A stretch of 30,235 nt of DNA from Thermoleophilaceae bacterium (GCA_013812065.1 JACCUC010000166.1:1-30235); one strand, 5' to 3'. Shown: positions 9,435 to 17,445, counted from the first letter of the stretch. The notes: generated from the letters alone by a model not told the origin. Made by a program: numbers and translations.

Positions 9435-9707
9435 TTAGATTCCGATCGCCGCGAGCAGTCGACCGCGTGCCTCGATCTGGTCGAGCTTCTTCTCGAACGG
9501 CTCGCACCTGGCCGTCTCGGCGCACGGCACGCAGGTCTGCGAGCCGCATTGGTGGCAGTGCACGAGCACACCGCTGCGCGCCTTGCCGGTGCGATCGTGG
9601 AGGTGCACGACCTTCTGGCAGTGCCCGCAAGTGATCGTGTCGCTCTCCTGCGGCTTCGCGAGCGCGGGATCGACGATGCGGGCGTATCCGCGTGAGCGCG
9701 CGCCCAC
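9435..9707 (-). CDS. Zinc-finger phage protein in tail module, 90 aa
   Basis: The protein shows CGHC near residue 27, then HCHQCGSQTCVPC around residues 50-62 and another Cys downstream. The three Cys-x2-Cys pairs suggest one or two bound zinc ions in a ribbon. The rest is a short N-terminal tail and a C-terminal helix (KKLDQIEARGRLL). The start is GTG at 9707, four bases after the TAA of the upstream gene; the stop is one base before the next ATG. Similar small Cys-rich proteins occur between tape measure and tail-tip genes in many phages, but their role is not known to me. Confidence 0.75.
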   Translation of the reverse strand: MGARSRGYARIVDPALAKPQESDTITCGHCQKVVHLHDRTGKARSGVLVHCHQCGSQTCVPCAETARCEPFEKKLDQIEARGRLLAAIGI

Positions 9708-9711
9708 CGGG

Positions 9712-10161
9712 TTACTCCTCGAAGTGGACTTGAGCGGTGACGGCGACGAGGCCGCTGGTCGGAGTCTTAATGCCGATGCCGGCGCTCGCGGTCGCGGGGA
9801 CGACGAGCTCGCCGCCGGGTGCCGCCATCCACTGGTACGTCGCGCGCTGGTTCAGCGGGACGTTGAGCAGGATCTCGTTCGCGGTGTACGTCGGCTCGAC
9901 GGTGTGGGCCTCGCCGGCGGTCGTGACCGCAGCGGCATCCGCGGGGTCGAGCGGAATGGGCGTGACTGCCGTTCGCGTGCCGGCTGTGGTGCAGCGCTGC
10001 AGGGCCCACAGCGCGGGGTTATCCGCTACGGTGCCCTCGGCGCCGAGCTGGACGAAGAACCAGCGGTGCCGGCGCTGGGACGCTCCGGGGTTGGTGATGT
10101 TGCCGACCGACAGCGAGAGGCTGGCGGTGCGCTGCATGTCGACGGCGAACTTGGCACCCAT
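9712..10161 (-). CDS. Putative structural protein after the tape measure, 149 aa
   Basis: Unrecognised protein with beta-rich character (FAVDMQRTASLSLSVGNI; LVAVTAQVHFEE at the end) and several Pro/Thr loops, no transmembrane segment and one Cys. This is compatible with a small beta-sandwich tail or capsid accessory protein. The ATG at 10161 has CGAGG about nine bases upstream. A 42-base gap separates it from the tape-measure stop and holds an exact AAATCGACCC element 29 bases before the start. That element also precedes portal, protease and tail tube, which hints that this gene too is expressed strongly and late (inference). Confidence 0.75.
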   Translation of the reverse strand: MGAKFAVDMQRTASLSLSVGNITNPGASQRRHRWFFVQLGAEGTVADNPALWALQRCTTAGTRTAVTPIPLDPADAAAVTTAGEAHTVEPTYTANEILLNVPLNQRATYQWMAAPGGELVVPATASAGIGIKTPTSGLVAVTAQVHFEE

Positions 10162-10190
10162 AGAGAGAGCCTCGCGCCGCTGGCCTGGTG

Positions 10191-10200
10191 GGGTCGATTT
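10191..10200 (-). promoter_or_regulatory. AAATCGACCC element, copy 2 (after tape measure)
   Basis: Exact 10-base copy in the 42-base gap between the tape-measure stop at 10204 and the next ATG at 10161. It ends 29 bases before that ATG. Confidence 0.6.
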
Positions 10201-10203
10201 GCG

Positions 10204-12306
10204 CTAGCGACCTGACAGGTACCGTCGCAGCGCCGGGGCGTTCTGACGGATGACCCGGACGATCAGCTGCTCGCCCGCCGGTGTGTCGAGCGCCGCGACC
10301 GCGTCCTGGCTATTGAGGTGGATGTTGATCGCGCGTGCGCCGCCGCCGCCACCACCGCCGTCGCGCGTCATCTGCTGGCCGGGGGTGTCGATGCTGACGC
10401 GCTCCCCGCGGGTGGCCATGAACGAAACCGGCGTGGTGTCGGTGCCGCCGGCTCCACCGACCATGAACGAGCCGCCCGTGGCGAAGCCGGGGACACCACT
10501 CATGAACTGCGACTCGAAAGCACCCTGCGAGAGGGCCGAGGCCGGGTTGAGCAGCGACCCGATGGCCTTCATCGCCATCAGGCGCAGGAGGTCCGACATC
10601 ATCGACTGGATCATGTCCTTGAAGCTGGCCTTGCCGTCGAACGCCATCTTCGCGATGTCCTGCGCGATGTCGCCGAAGCCCTGCGCCATCTCCTCGTTCA
10701 GCTTCAGGAGCTCGTCGCGCTGACGGCTGAGCTCCTCGGCGTATGCCTCCTGCGTGACCTCACGAAGCGCCTTGTCGTACTCCTCCGCCTCCTTGGCCGC
10801 GTTGGCGAAGCCCTGCTCGAGCTCCGCGAGCGACGACTTGATGCCTTCGAACTGCTTGTCGAAGTCGCCCCCACGTGTTCCCGCCATCGCGTCGAGACCG
10901 GTGAAGCTCCCCATGTAGCTCCAGCCCGGAGCGAGCTCGTCCTTCTGTTTCTCGGCTGCCTTCCTGCGCTCCTCGCGCTCCTCGAGGACGTCCTTCACGC
11001 GGTTCGCCTTGCCGAGGACTCGATCGCGCAGGACGCCGAGCACGTTGCGCTTGTCGGCCCACGGATCAAACACCGACGAGTTGAGGCTCTTGATGATCTT
11101 CATCTGTTCGGCGAGGTGGTTGAACGCATCGCCGAGGTGGCCTAGCTCCTTCTGTTGCTTGAGGATCGCCTGGATGCTGTCGTACTGCGCGACGGTCATG
11201 TTGCCGCTCGCCTGCGCTGCGGCGTCGAGGAAGACGTTTCCGCGCTGGTTCGCGATCGCGATGGAGTGCGCCTGCTTCTCGAACTCCTTCATCGTCGGTA
11301 GCGGCCTGCCAAAGGCCAGCTTCGCGGTCGTGGCCATCTCGTGCAGGCTCTCCGACATCGACTTCGGGCGGTCCGCGAGCTCCTTGGTCCACTTCTCTCC
11401 GGACTCCTCAATCGCCTTCCGGAACTCGTACATCGAGAGTTTGCCCTCGTCGGCCATCTTGACGAGCTCTTTGCGGTTCTTCCCGAAGTGGTCCGTGAGC
11501 GCCTCGGCGATCTCGCCGCTCTGTTTCATGACGCCCTTGAGCTCGCGACCCGCGATCGACCCGCTCGCCCAGGCGTAGGACAGCGTGGTCATCAGCCCGC
11601 CGGCCTCCTGCAGCGTCTTGTTGTCGAGCCGCATCGCAGCGCCGAGTGAGCGCGTCAGATCCATCTGCTCCTTGCGCGAGATATTGAGATCGTCGGTGCC
11701 GTCGCGGACCGCGTCGTAGAGTTCCATCGTCTGGTCGAGCGGCGCACGCAGCTGATGCGCGAGGCCAAGCTGTTCCTTGAGGACGGCGTTGACGTCCTTC
11801 CCAGCCTCGGTGAAGCGAGCCGCGGAGAACGCGTTCTTCGAGTACTCGTCGTCCAGATGCTTCATCGTCGCGCCGGCGGCGAGCAACGGCCCCGCCACCT
11901 TCATCATCCCGCCGAACCCAGCGCCCTTCGCGCCCGTCGGGGTCGGGCCGAGCGATACCGCGTCGATCGGGTTGCCACGCGAGAGCCCGGCGTTCTTCCC
12001 CACGCGTGCGAGCTCGTCGGCGTACTCCTTCGCGCTGATCTTGCCCTTCCTGTGAAGCGCCTCGAGCGAGCGCATGTCCTGCTCGAGCTGCTTCATCGGG
12101 CCGTGAATGCGCTCGAGGATCTTCGCCTCACGCTCGAACGCGTCGGCAGTGGCGTTCGTGGCCCTCTCCGTGGACCGCATGGAGTCGGCGATCGAGCGGT
12201 TTGTCTTCGTCGCCTGCGCCTCAGCATTGCGCAGCTCGGACGTCACCTGCTTCACGTTGCCAACGCTGCTACCCGGGTCGACCTTGATCTGCAGGTTGAA
12301 GCTCAT
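10204..12306 (-). CDS. Tail tape measure protein, 700 aa
   Basis: Long helical protein in the expected place, immediately after the frameshifted chaperone pair. Residues about 185-320 (LRAPLDQTMELYDAVRD through LSMYEFRKAI) match the tape-measure N-terminal domain that precedes the helical rod. Residues about 420-590 are charged coiled coil. The C-terminal end has the Gly-rich FATGGSFMVGG and a RGERVSI segment usual in lambda-like tape measures. From the usual 0.15 nm per residue, 700 residues predict a tail near 105 nm. The ATG at 12306 overlaps the chaperone stop (ATGA) and has GAGGAGGA five bases upstream, so expression should be strong and coupled. A central hydrophobic patch near residues 133-145 could be the membrane-insertion segment. 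Confidence 0.93.
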   Translation of the reverse strand: MSFNLQIKVDPGSSVGNVKQVTSELRNAEAQATKTNRSIADSMRSTERATNATADAFEREAKILERIHGPMKQLEQDMRSLEALHRKGKISAKEYADELARVGKNAGLSRGNPIDAVSLGPTPTGAKGAGFGGMMKVAGPLLAAGATMKHLDDEYSKNAFSAARFTEAGKDVNAVLKEQLGLAHQLRAPLDQTMELYDAVRDGTDDLNISRKEQMDLTRSLGAAMRLDNKTLQEAGGLMTTLSYAWASGSIAGRELKGVMKQSGEIAEALTDHFGKNRKELVKMADEGKLSMYEFRKAIEESGEKWTKELADRPKSMSESLHEMATTAKLAFGRPLPTMKEFEKQAHSIAIANQRGNVFLDAAAQASGNMTVAQYDSIQAILKQQKELGHLGDAFNHLAEQMKIIKSLNSSVFDPWADKRNVLGVLRDRVLGKANRVKDVLEEREERRKAAEKQKDELAPGWSYMGSFTGLDAMAGTRGGDFDKQFEGIKSSLAELEQGFANAAKEAEEYDKALREVTQEAYAEELSRQRDELLKLNEEMAQGFGDIAQDIAKMAFDGKASFKDMIQSMMSDLLRLMAMKAIGSLLNPASALSQGAFESQFMSGVPGFATGGSFMVGGAGGTDTTPVSFMATRGERVSIDTPGQQMTRDGGGGGGGARAINIHLNSQDAVAALDTPAGEQLIVRVIRQNAPALRRYLSGR

Positions 12307-12692
12307 GATCGTCCTCCTCGTGCGGCCTCGAGCGAGCGCCGCGCTGCGTCGCGTTCAGCGCGCTTGTTGTCCAGGTACCGGATGACACCGATGAGCAGCA
12401 CGGTGGCGTCGTGATCGAGGCGATGAAACGCGGACCAGTCGCGGATCGCGGTCCAGGGGATCGGGCCCGTTGCCATGCCGATGCCCCGACAGCTGCCGAG
12501 CTCGTGCCATGCGGCACAGCAGGTCATCGCCGCGAAGTCGCGCTCGGGTTCCCGCGACGTGTACTGGGCGCGCTGCCGGAAGACGTCGGCGAGCACGCGC
12601 GGCGCGGGCGGAGGGCTGGCCTCCTCGAGGTCCCGAAGGGCCTGGAGATGCGGCGCGGCTTCCTCCTCCCACGCGAGCCACGCCGCTACCCT
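12303..12692 (-). CDS. T part of frameshifted tail assembly chaperone GT
   Basis: This frame has no good start of its own. A GTG at 12596 exists but would cut off a conserved upstream part. Read after a -1 slip at GGGAAAA it gives 129 residues (beginning RVAAWLAWEEE) joined to the first 150 residues of G, a 279-residue GT protein. The segment IPWTAIRDWSAFHRLDHDA is typical of the T part, which in lambda contacts the tape measure while the G part coats it. It ends in ATGA with the tape-measure start, the standard arrangement. Frame, slippery site and gene order agree, so I am confident in the frameshift although it is not measured. Confidence 0.85.
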   Translation of the reverse strand, partial: RVAAWLAWEEEAAPHLQALRDLEEASPPPAPRVLADVFRQRAQYTSREPERDFAAMTCCAAWHELGSCRGIGMATGPIPWTAIRDWSAFHRLDHDATVLLIGVIRYLDNKRAERDAARRSLEAARGGRS

Positions 12693-13141
12693 TTTCCCAG
12701 ATCCTCCGCGGACGCGATCGACGTGCGGAAGTTGGACGGCGACTGCGCGAAGTTGCGCATGCGGTTGAACTCGTGCGGCACTTCGCGCGCGAGCTCGAGC
12801 AGGAACGCTTGCGCCTTGGCGAGGTCGAACACGGCCGGGCGCACCTTCCCGTCGTGCTCTGGATCGTCCTCGTAGACGCTCTCCCAGCCGGTGAGCACGT
12901 GCTCGGCGTAGATCGGCACGTCGAGCTCGCGATCGGTGCGGAGGCGCTGTGCAGTGACCTGGCCAGCGCCCAGCGTGCGGGCCGCCTTGAAGGACTCGTT
13001 CATGTAGCCGTCGTTGCCCTCGCCCGCGAAGCGGACAAGCAGCGTCGGCGCCCTATCGCCGAATGCCGGCAGGTCGAGAACGAACGGCATCGCCGCGCCG
13101 AGGTTGACGCGGCGGGACTGGAGCAGACGCGTGAAGGCCAT
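12686..13141 (-). CDS. Tail assembly chaperone G, 151 aa
   Basis: The gene lies between the tail tube and the tape measure, the position of tail assembly chaperone G. The protein has LNLGAAMPFVLDLP-like N-terminal strands, a DVPIYAEHVLTGWESV middle and a C-terminal helix (LAKAQAFLLELAREVPHEFNRMRNFA), as in G proteins that bind the helical tape measure. The ATG at 13141 has GGAAGA about eight bases upstream, and an AAATCGACCC copy lies 27 bases before it. Most ribosomes should stop at TAG (12686) and a minority should slip two codons earlier to make GT. The ratio sets tail assembly in lambda (established); here it is inferred. Confidence 0.82.
   Translation of the reverse strand: MAFTRLLQSRRVNLGAAMPFVLDLPAFGDRAPTLLVRFAGEGNDGYMNESFKAARTLGAGQVTAQRLRTDRELDVPIYAEHVLTGWESVYEDDPEHDGKVRPAVFDLAKAQAFLLELAREVPHEFNRMRNFAQSPSNFRTSIASAEDLGKG
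12692..12698 (-). other. Programmed -1 ribosomal frameshift site GGGAAAA
   Basis: On the coding strand the zero frame reads CTG GGA AAA GGG TAG, giving the X XXY YYZ heptamer G GGA AAA two codons before the G stop. A -1 slip continues as AGG GTA GCG into the T frame. Lambda G/GT uses the closely related GGGAAAG. Confidence 0.88.
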
Positions 13142-13168
13142 GACCCAGTCTTCCGTGGCGCCCCGAAG

Positions 13169-13178
13169 GGGTCGATTT
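13169..13178 (-). promoter_or_regulatory. AAATCGACCC element, copy 3 (before chaperone G)
   Basis: Exact copy whose first A is the last base of the tail-tube TGA. It ends 27 bases before the G start. A short CCCC-TTC-GGGG inverted repeat runs from its 3' end into the following bases. Confidence 0.6.
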
Positions 13179-14710
13179 CAGTCCGCGGGCAGGTACGGGA
13201 ACAGCGTCTGCGCGCCGACGAAGCCCCATGTTGGATCCCGGAACGTCTTCGCCGTTGTCGAAAACCGGGCGACGTCTTGGGCTGCGAATGAGGGGGCGCC
13301 GCCTTCGAGCGTGAGCGCCGGCACGTCGTACAGCACGCAGCCGTCGCTGTTGGTCAGCGCGGCGTCGAAGCTGCAGGTGCGGTTGTCGCGAATCGCCTGC
13401 CACGTGTCCGTCTGCCCGAGCGCGCCGTCGAGGGTCAGTCCGATCTGGAACTTGCCGAAGATCATCTCGGCCGCGCCCTCGACGCCCTGCTTCTTGTAGG
13501 GGGTGATGTTGTTACTGATCGACAGGTTCCAGCTCTGTATGTCGTTGAGGATGACGAGCTCGTCGCTCGCGTTCGACACGCGAATCCGGCGGTTCTGCTT
13601 CGCCGTCGTGAACGCGGCGGACTGCTGCGGGGTGATCGCGCTCACCGCGCCAGCGGTCCTCACGGTCGTTGGGTCGGTGACGTTGGTGCCCACGAAGCCG
13701 CAGGTCGCGATCACCTTCTCGGTGAGCGGCGCGCTGAGCTCGAACAGGCCGAGGCTGCAGCCGAGCGCGTAGACGTACGCGGTGATGCCGCCAGCCGCGA
13801 GGCCGGGCATCATGAGCTCGAGCGTCGAGCTCGAGCGTCGGTAGTCGGTGTGATCGCCGGCGACGTTGCGCCACCACGGACCGAAGAAGACCTGGATCGT
13901 CTTGGCGGCGCCGGCGTCGGTGGTCCATGCCTGGGTCTTGCGATCGGGCGTGATCAGGTTCGCCGCGACGGTGTTGAAGCGGAAGAATCCGCGGTTGGTC
14001 GACACGCCAGCGCCGAAGCCGAGGGCGCCCGGCGCGGCCGCGGTGCCACCGCCGAGCCAGCCGAACGAGCCGGGCTGGATGCCAAGCGTCGTGAAGTTCA
14101 TCGTCGTGGACGTGATCCGGCCGGTCGCGTCGATGCCGAGATCGCCGGACGTGCCCTGGAACCCGACGACCTCGAGGCTCGCACCCTCCGGCGGGGACGC
14201 CTCGACGACGAGGCCCGCGGCCTTCACCTCGGCGGCGACCGAGCCGACCGTGACGACCTTGAGGCCGTTGTTCGCGGCGTTCGTGAAGCCGCGGGCGTTG
14301 ACGAGCACCTGCGCCGGCAGCGCGCCGCCGCTGGACACCGTGTAGCCGGTCGCCGTAACGCCGGTGACGTTCGGCGCGGGAACGAGCGTACCCTTCACCC
14401 AGCGGCCGACGCCGGTGCCGCCAGGGAACTTCGCGGCCGAGCGGAACGCGCTCTCGCTGTAGCGATCGAGCAGGTCCTTGTTGAGGTCCTGCACGAGCTT
14501 CGGCATCGCGTTGAGGTCGACGACCGACCCCTTCTCGTCCATCAGGTTCTTGCTCAGCGGCGAGCGCGCGATCTTGACGAGCTGCGCGTAGAAGTCCTGG
14601 ATGCCGCCCGGGTTGGGCTGATGCTGCATGAAGCCCGCGACGGCCTGCACGCCGAAGGTCGTCTCGATCGCACCGAGGACAGTCGCGAATTCGCTTTGGA
14701 GCAGGGACAT
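13178..14710 (-). CDS. Major tail tube protein, 510 aa
   Basis: The protein lies between the tail terminator and the chaperones, where the tail tube gene belongs. The N-terminal part has PNPGGIQDFY and SPLSKNLMDEKGSVVDLNAMPKLVQDLNKDLLDRY, then a long beta-rich stretch with ETTFGVQA near the start, as in Phage_tube_2-type tail tube proteins. At 510 residues it is larger than a classical tube protein (about 150-300). The middle (about 105-205, with NVTGVTATGYTVSSGGALPAQVLVNARG split by glycine loops) may be an inserted surface domain on the tube. The ATG at 14710 has GAGGA eight bases upstream and follows an AAATCGACCC element by 29 bases. Confidence 0.8.
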   Translation of the reverse strand: MSLLQSEFATVLGAIETTFGVQAVAGFMQHQPNPGGIQDFYAQLVKIARSPLSKNLMDEKGSVVDLNAMPKLVQDLNKDLLDRYSESAFRSAAKFPGGTGVGRWVKGTLVPAPNVTGVTATGYTVSSGGALPAQVLVNARGFTNAANNGLKVVTVGSVAAEVKAAGLVVEASPPEGASLEVVGFQGTSGDLGIDATGRITSTTMNFTTLGIQPGSFGWLGGGTAAAPGALGFGAGVSTNRGFFRFNTVAANLITPDRKTQAWTTDAGAAKTIQVFFGPWWRNVAGDHTDYRRSSSTLELMMPGLAAGGITAYVYALGCSLGLFELSAPLTEKVIATCGFVGTNVTDPTTVRTAGAVSAITPQQSAAFTTAKQNRRIRVSNASDELVILNDIQSWNLSISNNITPYKKQGVEGAAEMIFGKFQIGLTLDGALGQTDTWQAIRDNRTCSFDAALTNSDGCVLYDVPALTLEGGAPSFAAQDVARFSTTAKTFRDPTWGFVGAQTLFPYLPAD

Positions 14711-14739
14711 GCTCTACATCCTCGTCGTCGAGGGCGATC

Positions 14740-14749
14740 GGGTCGATTT
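14740..14749 (-). promoter_or_regulatory. AAATCGACCC element, copy 4 (before tail tube)
   Basis: Exact copy in the 41-base gap between the tail-terminator stop at 14752 and the tail-tube ATG. It begins two bases after the stop and ends 29 bases before the start. Confidence 0.6.
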
Positions 14750-14751
14750 CC

Positions 14752-15159
14752 CTAGGTCTGCTCGTAGTACGTGAACGGGAACTGCACGCTCGATCGGTAC
14801 CAGCGACCGTCGACACCGATCTCGCGCGTGAGCCCGGCGAACACGATCAGCGGCTCGCCGGCGCCGAGGCTCTGCCGCTCGAACACGCGACGCGCGGCGT
14901 CTGCCAGGCGGCTGGTGCCCTGGCGGCCCTTGTTGCACGGGCCCCACAGCTTCACGTAGATCCAGCCGCGGCGCTCCATGCGAGGGCGCGCGCCAAGCGA
15001 TGCCTGACTCGAGTACGTGTGCTGCACGCTGAGCGCGGCGAACGTCTCCGCATCCGGGGCCGCCTCGTTCTCGAGGCTGAAGGCGACGTTGATGGACTCG
15101 ATCGCCCAGCGCTCGACGAACCGTTGGCCGACGAGCTCGATGGCTTGTTCCTCGTTCAC
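14752..15159 (-). CDS. Tail terminator protein, 135 aa
   Basis: Short protein in the tail terminator slot, after the tail completion gene and before the tail tube. It has a helical N-terminus (EQAIELVGQRFVERW) and a conserved-looking end with FAGLTREIGVDGRWYRSSVQFPFTYYE, like the tail-terminator family of gpU-type proteins that cap the tube and join it to the head. The GTG at 15159 overlaps the TGA of the upstream gene (GTGA) and has GGAGGTGA just before it, so translation is coupled. Confidence is moderate to high because size, end motif and order all agree. Confidence 0.8.
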   Translation of the reverse strand: MNEEQAIELVGQRFVERWAIESINVAFSLENEAAPDAETFAALSVQHTYSSQASLGARPRMERRGWIYVKLWGPCNKGRQGTSRLADAARRVFERQSLGAGEPLIVFAGLTREIGVDGRWYRSSVQFPFTYYEQT

Positions 15160-15641
15160 GTGTCACCTCCGAAGGGGCTGTAGGCGCTTGCGAGGTTGCT
15201 CGCCGCGAAGCCGCCGGCGACGTCAGCGAACGTGCCAACGCCTTGCGTCTGCACCTGGATGTCGAGGCGGTCGTACTGCGCCTGTACCGCCGCCTGTGCA
15301 CGCGCGATCGCCGCCTCGACGAAGCCAGCGGACGCCGTCGCGAGGTCGAGCCAGTTGATGTAGGGAACGTTGTTGGACAGCCACAGCGGGCCGTCCTCGA
15401 GGCGGTAGCGGACCAGCGCCTGGACGCCGTTCTCGTGCGCCGCGTTGCCGTCGACCTCTGCGGTGAAGGGGTTCCCGACCGACGGCACCCAGTTCGCGCG
15501 GGCATGACCAGTGTCCACGGGCGTGCCGCCTTCGGACGGTGGCTTGCGCAGCTCGGCGTCGATCTCGAGGACGAGCGCCTGCCCTGCCTTCGCGATCTCG
15601 CGCAGGAGGGACTTCTCGATCGCGTCGGCCTGGGAGGCCAC
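15156..15641 (-). CDS. Tail completion protein, HK97 gp10-like, 161 aa
   Basis: The motif TPVDTGHARANWVPSVG near residues 40-56 is the signature of HK97 gp10 / tail-completion proteins (P-D-TG-L/H-R). It is followed by LSNNVPYINWLD and AGFVEAAIARAQ, which also fit. These proteins join the neck to the tail tube. The start is GTG at 15641, four bases after the stop of the small gene upstream, with no strong Shine-Dalgarno, so coupling is likely. It overlaps the tail terminator gene by four bases. Length is near the family norm. Confidence 0.83.
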   Translation of the reverse strand: MASQADAIEKSLLREIAKAGQALVLEIDAELRKPPSEGGTPVDTGHARANWVPSVGNPFTAEVDGNAAHENGVQALVRYRLEDGPLWLSNNVPYINWLDLATASAGFVEAAIARAQAAVQAQYDRLDIQVQTQGVGTFADVAGGFAASNLASAYSPFGGDT

Positions 15642-15645
15642 GGCG

Positions 15646-15912
15646 TTACCGCCGCGCGCGAAGGGTGTGTTGCTTCGGCTGGGACTTCGCCGGTGCCGGT
15701 GCCGGTGCAGACGTCTGCACCGGGGTGCCGAGCTCGGGGACCGCGTCGACCTTCAGGCCACTCCAGAGCTGCAACAGCTCGAGCTGCGAGATCCCGAGGT
15801 CGCGCCACGGGAACAAGTCGCCCCGCCTGAAGCGGCTCGCGCCATACGGCAAGTCCTCCGCCGCCACGATGAATGGCAGCGAAGGATCGAAGGGGACTCG
15901 GGTTCCGCTCAC
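15646..15912 (-). CDS. Small protein between capsid and tail completion genes, 88 aa
   Basis: Unrecognised small protein. It opens with SGTRVPFDPSLPFIVAAED, has a FRRGDLFPWRDLGIS segment and a LELLQLWSGLKVDAVPE segment that looks helical, and ends in a Pro/Ala/Lys tail. The start is GTG at 15912, nine bases after the capsid stop. The place between major capsid and neck genes fits a small head-tail connector or a packaging-associated subunit, but the sequence does not prove it. The Ala/Pro-rich C-terminus resembles a linker and may be disordered. Confidence 0.65.
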   Translation of the reverse strand: MSGTRVPFDPSLPFIVAAEDLPYGASRFRRGDLFPWRDLGISQLELLQLWSGLKVDAVPELGTPVQTSAPAPAPAKSQPKQHTLRARR

Positions 15913-15921
15913 CGGTTACTG

Positions 15922-16995
15922 CTAGGTGAGCATGTCCGTGAAGCGAACGGCCGCCTCGGCCGAGACGACCTCGAAGCCGTTGTACACGTCGATGACGTGC
16001 GACCACGAGCCACCGGGGCCAGCGTGCTCGTCGCGGACGCGGCGAATCTGGACGCCCTCGCCCGAGGCGACGCCGTTCCAGACGGGGCGGCAGAACGCGG
16101 CTGGCTGCTCGTTGTCGAGCGACATCAGCGGGCTCGCGCCCTCGTCGCCCGTGTACGGGTTGACGTAGAGCAGCGCGTCCTCTTCGGGGACGATCGCTGC
16201 GTTCGTCGGGACGTCGGCCACGTCGAGGGCGAGCGCCTTGGTGTTGTGGATCGCGGTGCCAACGAGCACGTCGCGGATGCCGAGCAGGCGCGCGAGCTCG
16301 GGCGCCTCCGCCTGGCGTGCCATCGCGATCACCGCGTTGCCGATCGCGCCGCCAGCGAGGCCGACGATCTGCGACTTGACCTTCGCGTGGTTGCGGATCT
16401 TGTGCCAGAGCTTGTTGCCCAGCGTCAGGCCGAGCTCCATCGGGTCGCAGCCGGCACGGAGGCACAGGCGACGGATCTCGTCGGTGAACGCCTCGATGGG
16501 GTCCGCCGCGGCGTTGTCCATGTAGAGGCGCGTCACGGCGTTCGTGTCGAGGGCGGCATCGGCGCCGCCACCGGTGATGTTCCGCTCCCAGACGCCGGCG
16601 GCGAAGAACTTGCCGACCATGCGGCGCTCCATGTGGAGCAGCGCCTTGTAGCCGAGGATCCGCGGGATCAGGATGTCGGGGTTCGTCTCGACGTCGGCGC
16701 CAGCGGCATCCGCGTCGTTGAGGTCGTAGCGCAGCGAGCGCGCGTCGGTCTCGAACCGCTTCATGACGCGGCGCCAACCCGCCTTCTGCGCTGGGGCAGA
16801 TGGCGAGCGAGCCTCCATCTCGTCGCGGTTGAGGTCGCCAGAGACGATCGTCGGGTACAGCCCCGACGGCTTGAGGACCACGAGCTTCGGGATCATCCGA
16901 GCCGCGACAAACTTCTTGTCGTTCTGGATCCGGCGCACCGCGACGCCGGTCTGCGGGACGTCGACGTAGAGGCTGCCAAACAGGGGGTCGGACAT
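15922..16995 (-). CDS. Major capsid protein, 357 aa
   Basis: This gene has the position and length of a major capsid protein, downstream of decoration protein and protease-scaffold. It has an extended N-terminal arm followed by LRYDLNDADAAGADVETNPD and a helix (LLHMERRMVGKFF), an arrangement I associate with a large family of GC-rich siphovirus capsid proteins of the HK97 fold; the fold is inferred. There is a central Ala/Leu-rich domain (about 170-240) and a beta-rich C-terminal part (WSHVIDVYNGFEVVSAEAAVRF). The ATG at 16995 has CGGAG eight bases upstream in a 72-base pyrimidine-rich leader without the AAATCGACCC element, which suggests its own strong expression signal. Confidence 0.8.
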   Translation of the reverse strand: MSDPLFGSLYVDVPQTGVAVRRIQNDKKFVAARMIPKLVVLKPSGLYPTIVSGDLNRDEMEARSPSAPAQKAGWRRVMKRFETDARSLRYDLNDADAAGADVETNPDILIPRILGYKALLHMERRMVGKFFAAGVWERNITGGGADAALDTNAVTRLYMDNAAADPIEAFTDEIRRLCLRAGCDPMELGLTLGNKLWHKIRNHAKVKSQIVGLAGGAIGNAVIAMARQAEAPELARLLGIRDVLVGTAIHNTKALALDVADVPTNAAIVPEEDALLYVNPYTGDEGASPLMSLDNEQPAAFCRPVWNGVASGEGVQIRRVRDEHAGPGGSWSHVIDVYNGFEVVSAEAAVRFTDMLT

Positions 16996-17067
16996 GAGCG
17001 TGATCTCCGATGAGGGTTGCTACGAGAGAAGTGGAGCGCGAAAGCGAGGAGCTGGTGAGATGAGGGA
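16996..17067 (-). promoter_or_regulatory. Pyrimidine-rich leader before major capsid gene
   Basis: This 72-base gap is strongly rich in C and T on the coding strand, with stretches such as TCCCTCATCTCACC and CTCCACTTCTCTCG. It has few G, so it should fold poorly. A CGGAG Shine-Dalgarno lies eight bases before the ATG. It may keep the capsid mRNA start open. No promoter boxes are evident. Confidence 0.45.
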
Positions 17068-17445
17068 TTACGGCTGCGCGTAGGTGGAGACGATCAGGGC
17101 GCGGATCCACTGATCCGCGGCGGTCGCGGCATCGAGCGCCTTGGCGCGGACGATGTTTCCGATCGCCGCCGTGACAGCCTTGCCGGTTGCCGCCGGCGTG
17201 AGCGCGGCGCCTTTGACGATCGCCGCGCTCGACTGTACGAGGACGATACGGTCCAGGTAGAAGTCGACGGCATCGCCGGCGGCCGGGAGCGCCTTCTGGT
17301 AGGCGCCGATGACGCCGTCCGCGCGCTCGCCGAGGACCGAGCAGGCGTCGACGCCGGTCGCGGTGAGCTTGCCGAAGAAGAACTTCTTCGCGCTCAGGTC
17401 CGCGGCGGAGAGAAGGCTGACGGGGGTGGAGTCGATCTTCGACAT
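17068..17445 (-). CDS. Capsid decoration/cement protein, 125 aa
   Basis: Small protein directly before the major capsid gene. It has the pattern of DUF2190-like decoration (cement) proteins: a beta-rich N-terminal part (FFFGKLTATGVDACSVLG), a LDRIVLVQSSA strand, an AALTPAATGKAVTAA loop with the G-x-A/L repeats of the family, and a C-terminal helix-strand (WIRALIVS). Such proteins sit on the capsid surface and stabilise it. The ATG at 17445 has CAGGAG about ten bases upstream, and a 67-base C/A-rich leader separates it from the protease-scaffold gene. Length is typical. Confidence 0.75.
   Translation of the reverse strand: MSKIDSTPVSLLSAADLSAKKFFFGKLTATGVDACSVLGERADGVIGAYQKALPAAGDAVDFYLDRIVLVQSSAAIVKGAALTPAATGKAVTAAIGNIVRAKALDAATAADQWIRALIVSTYAQP

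Noticed and set aside
12303..12596. T part as a separate gene starting with GTG at 12596
   Set aside because: The conserved part upstream of the GTG and the GGGAAAA site at the end of G fit a frameshift product better.
13161..13171. CCCCGAAGGGG hairpin after the tail tube gene as a terminator
   Set aside because: Short stem, no following T run, and genes continue directly downstream.
15511..17013. Plus-strand frame of 500 codons opposite the capsid gene
   Set aside because: Shadow with Arg/Val/Asp-biased composition; the minus-strand capsid gene explains the region.
14714..17110. 798-codon minus-strand frame across tail terminator, tail completion and capsid genes
   Set aside because: It overlaps four well-supported genes in another frame and is Arg/Pro-rich without any recognisable domain.
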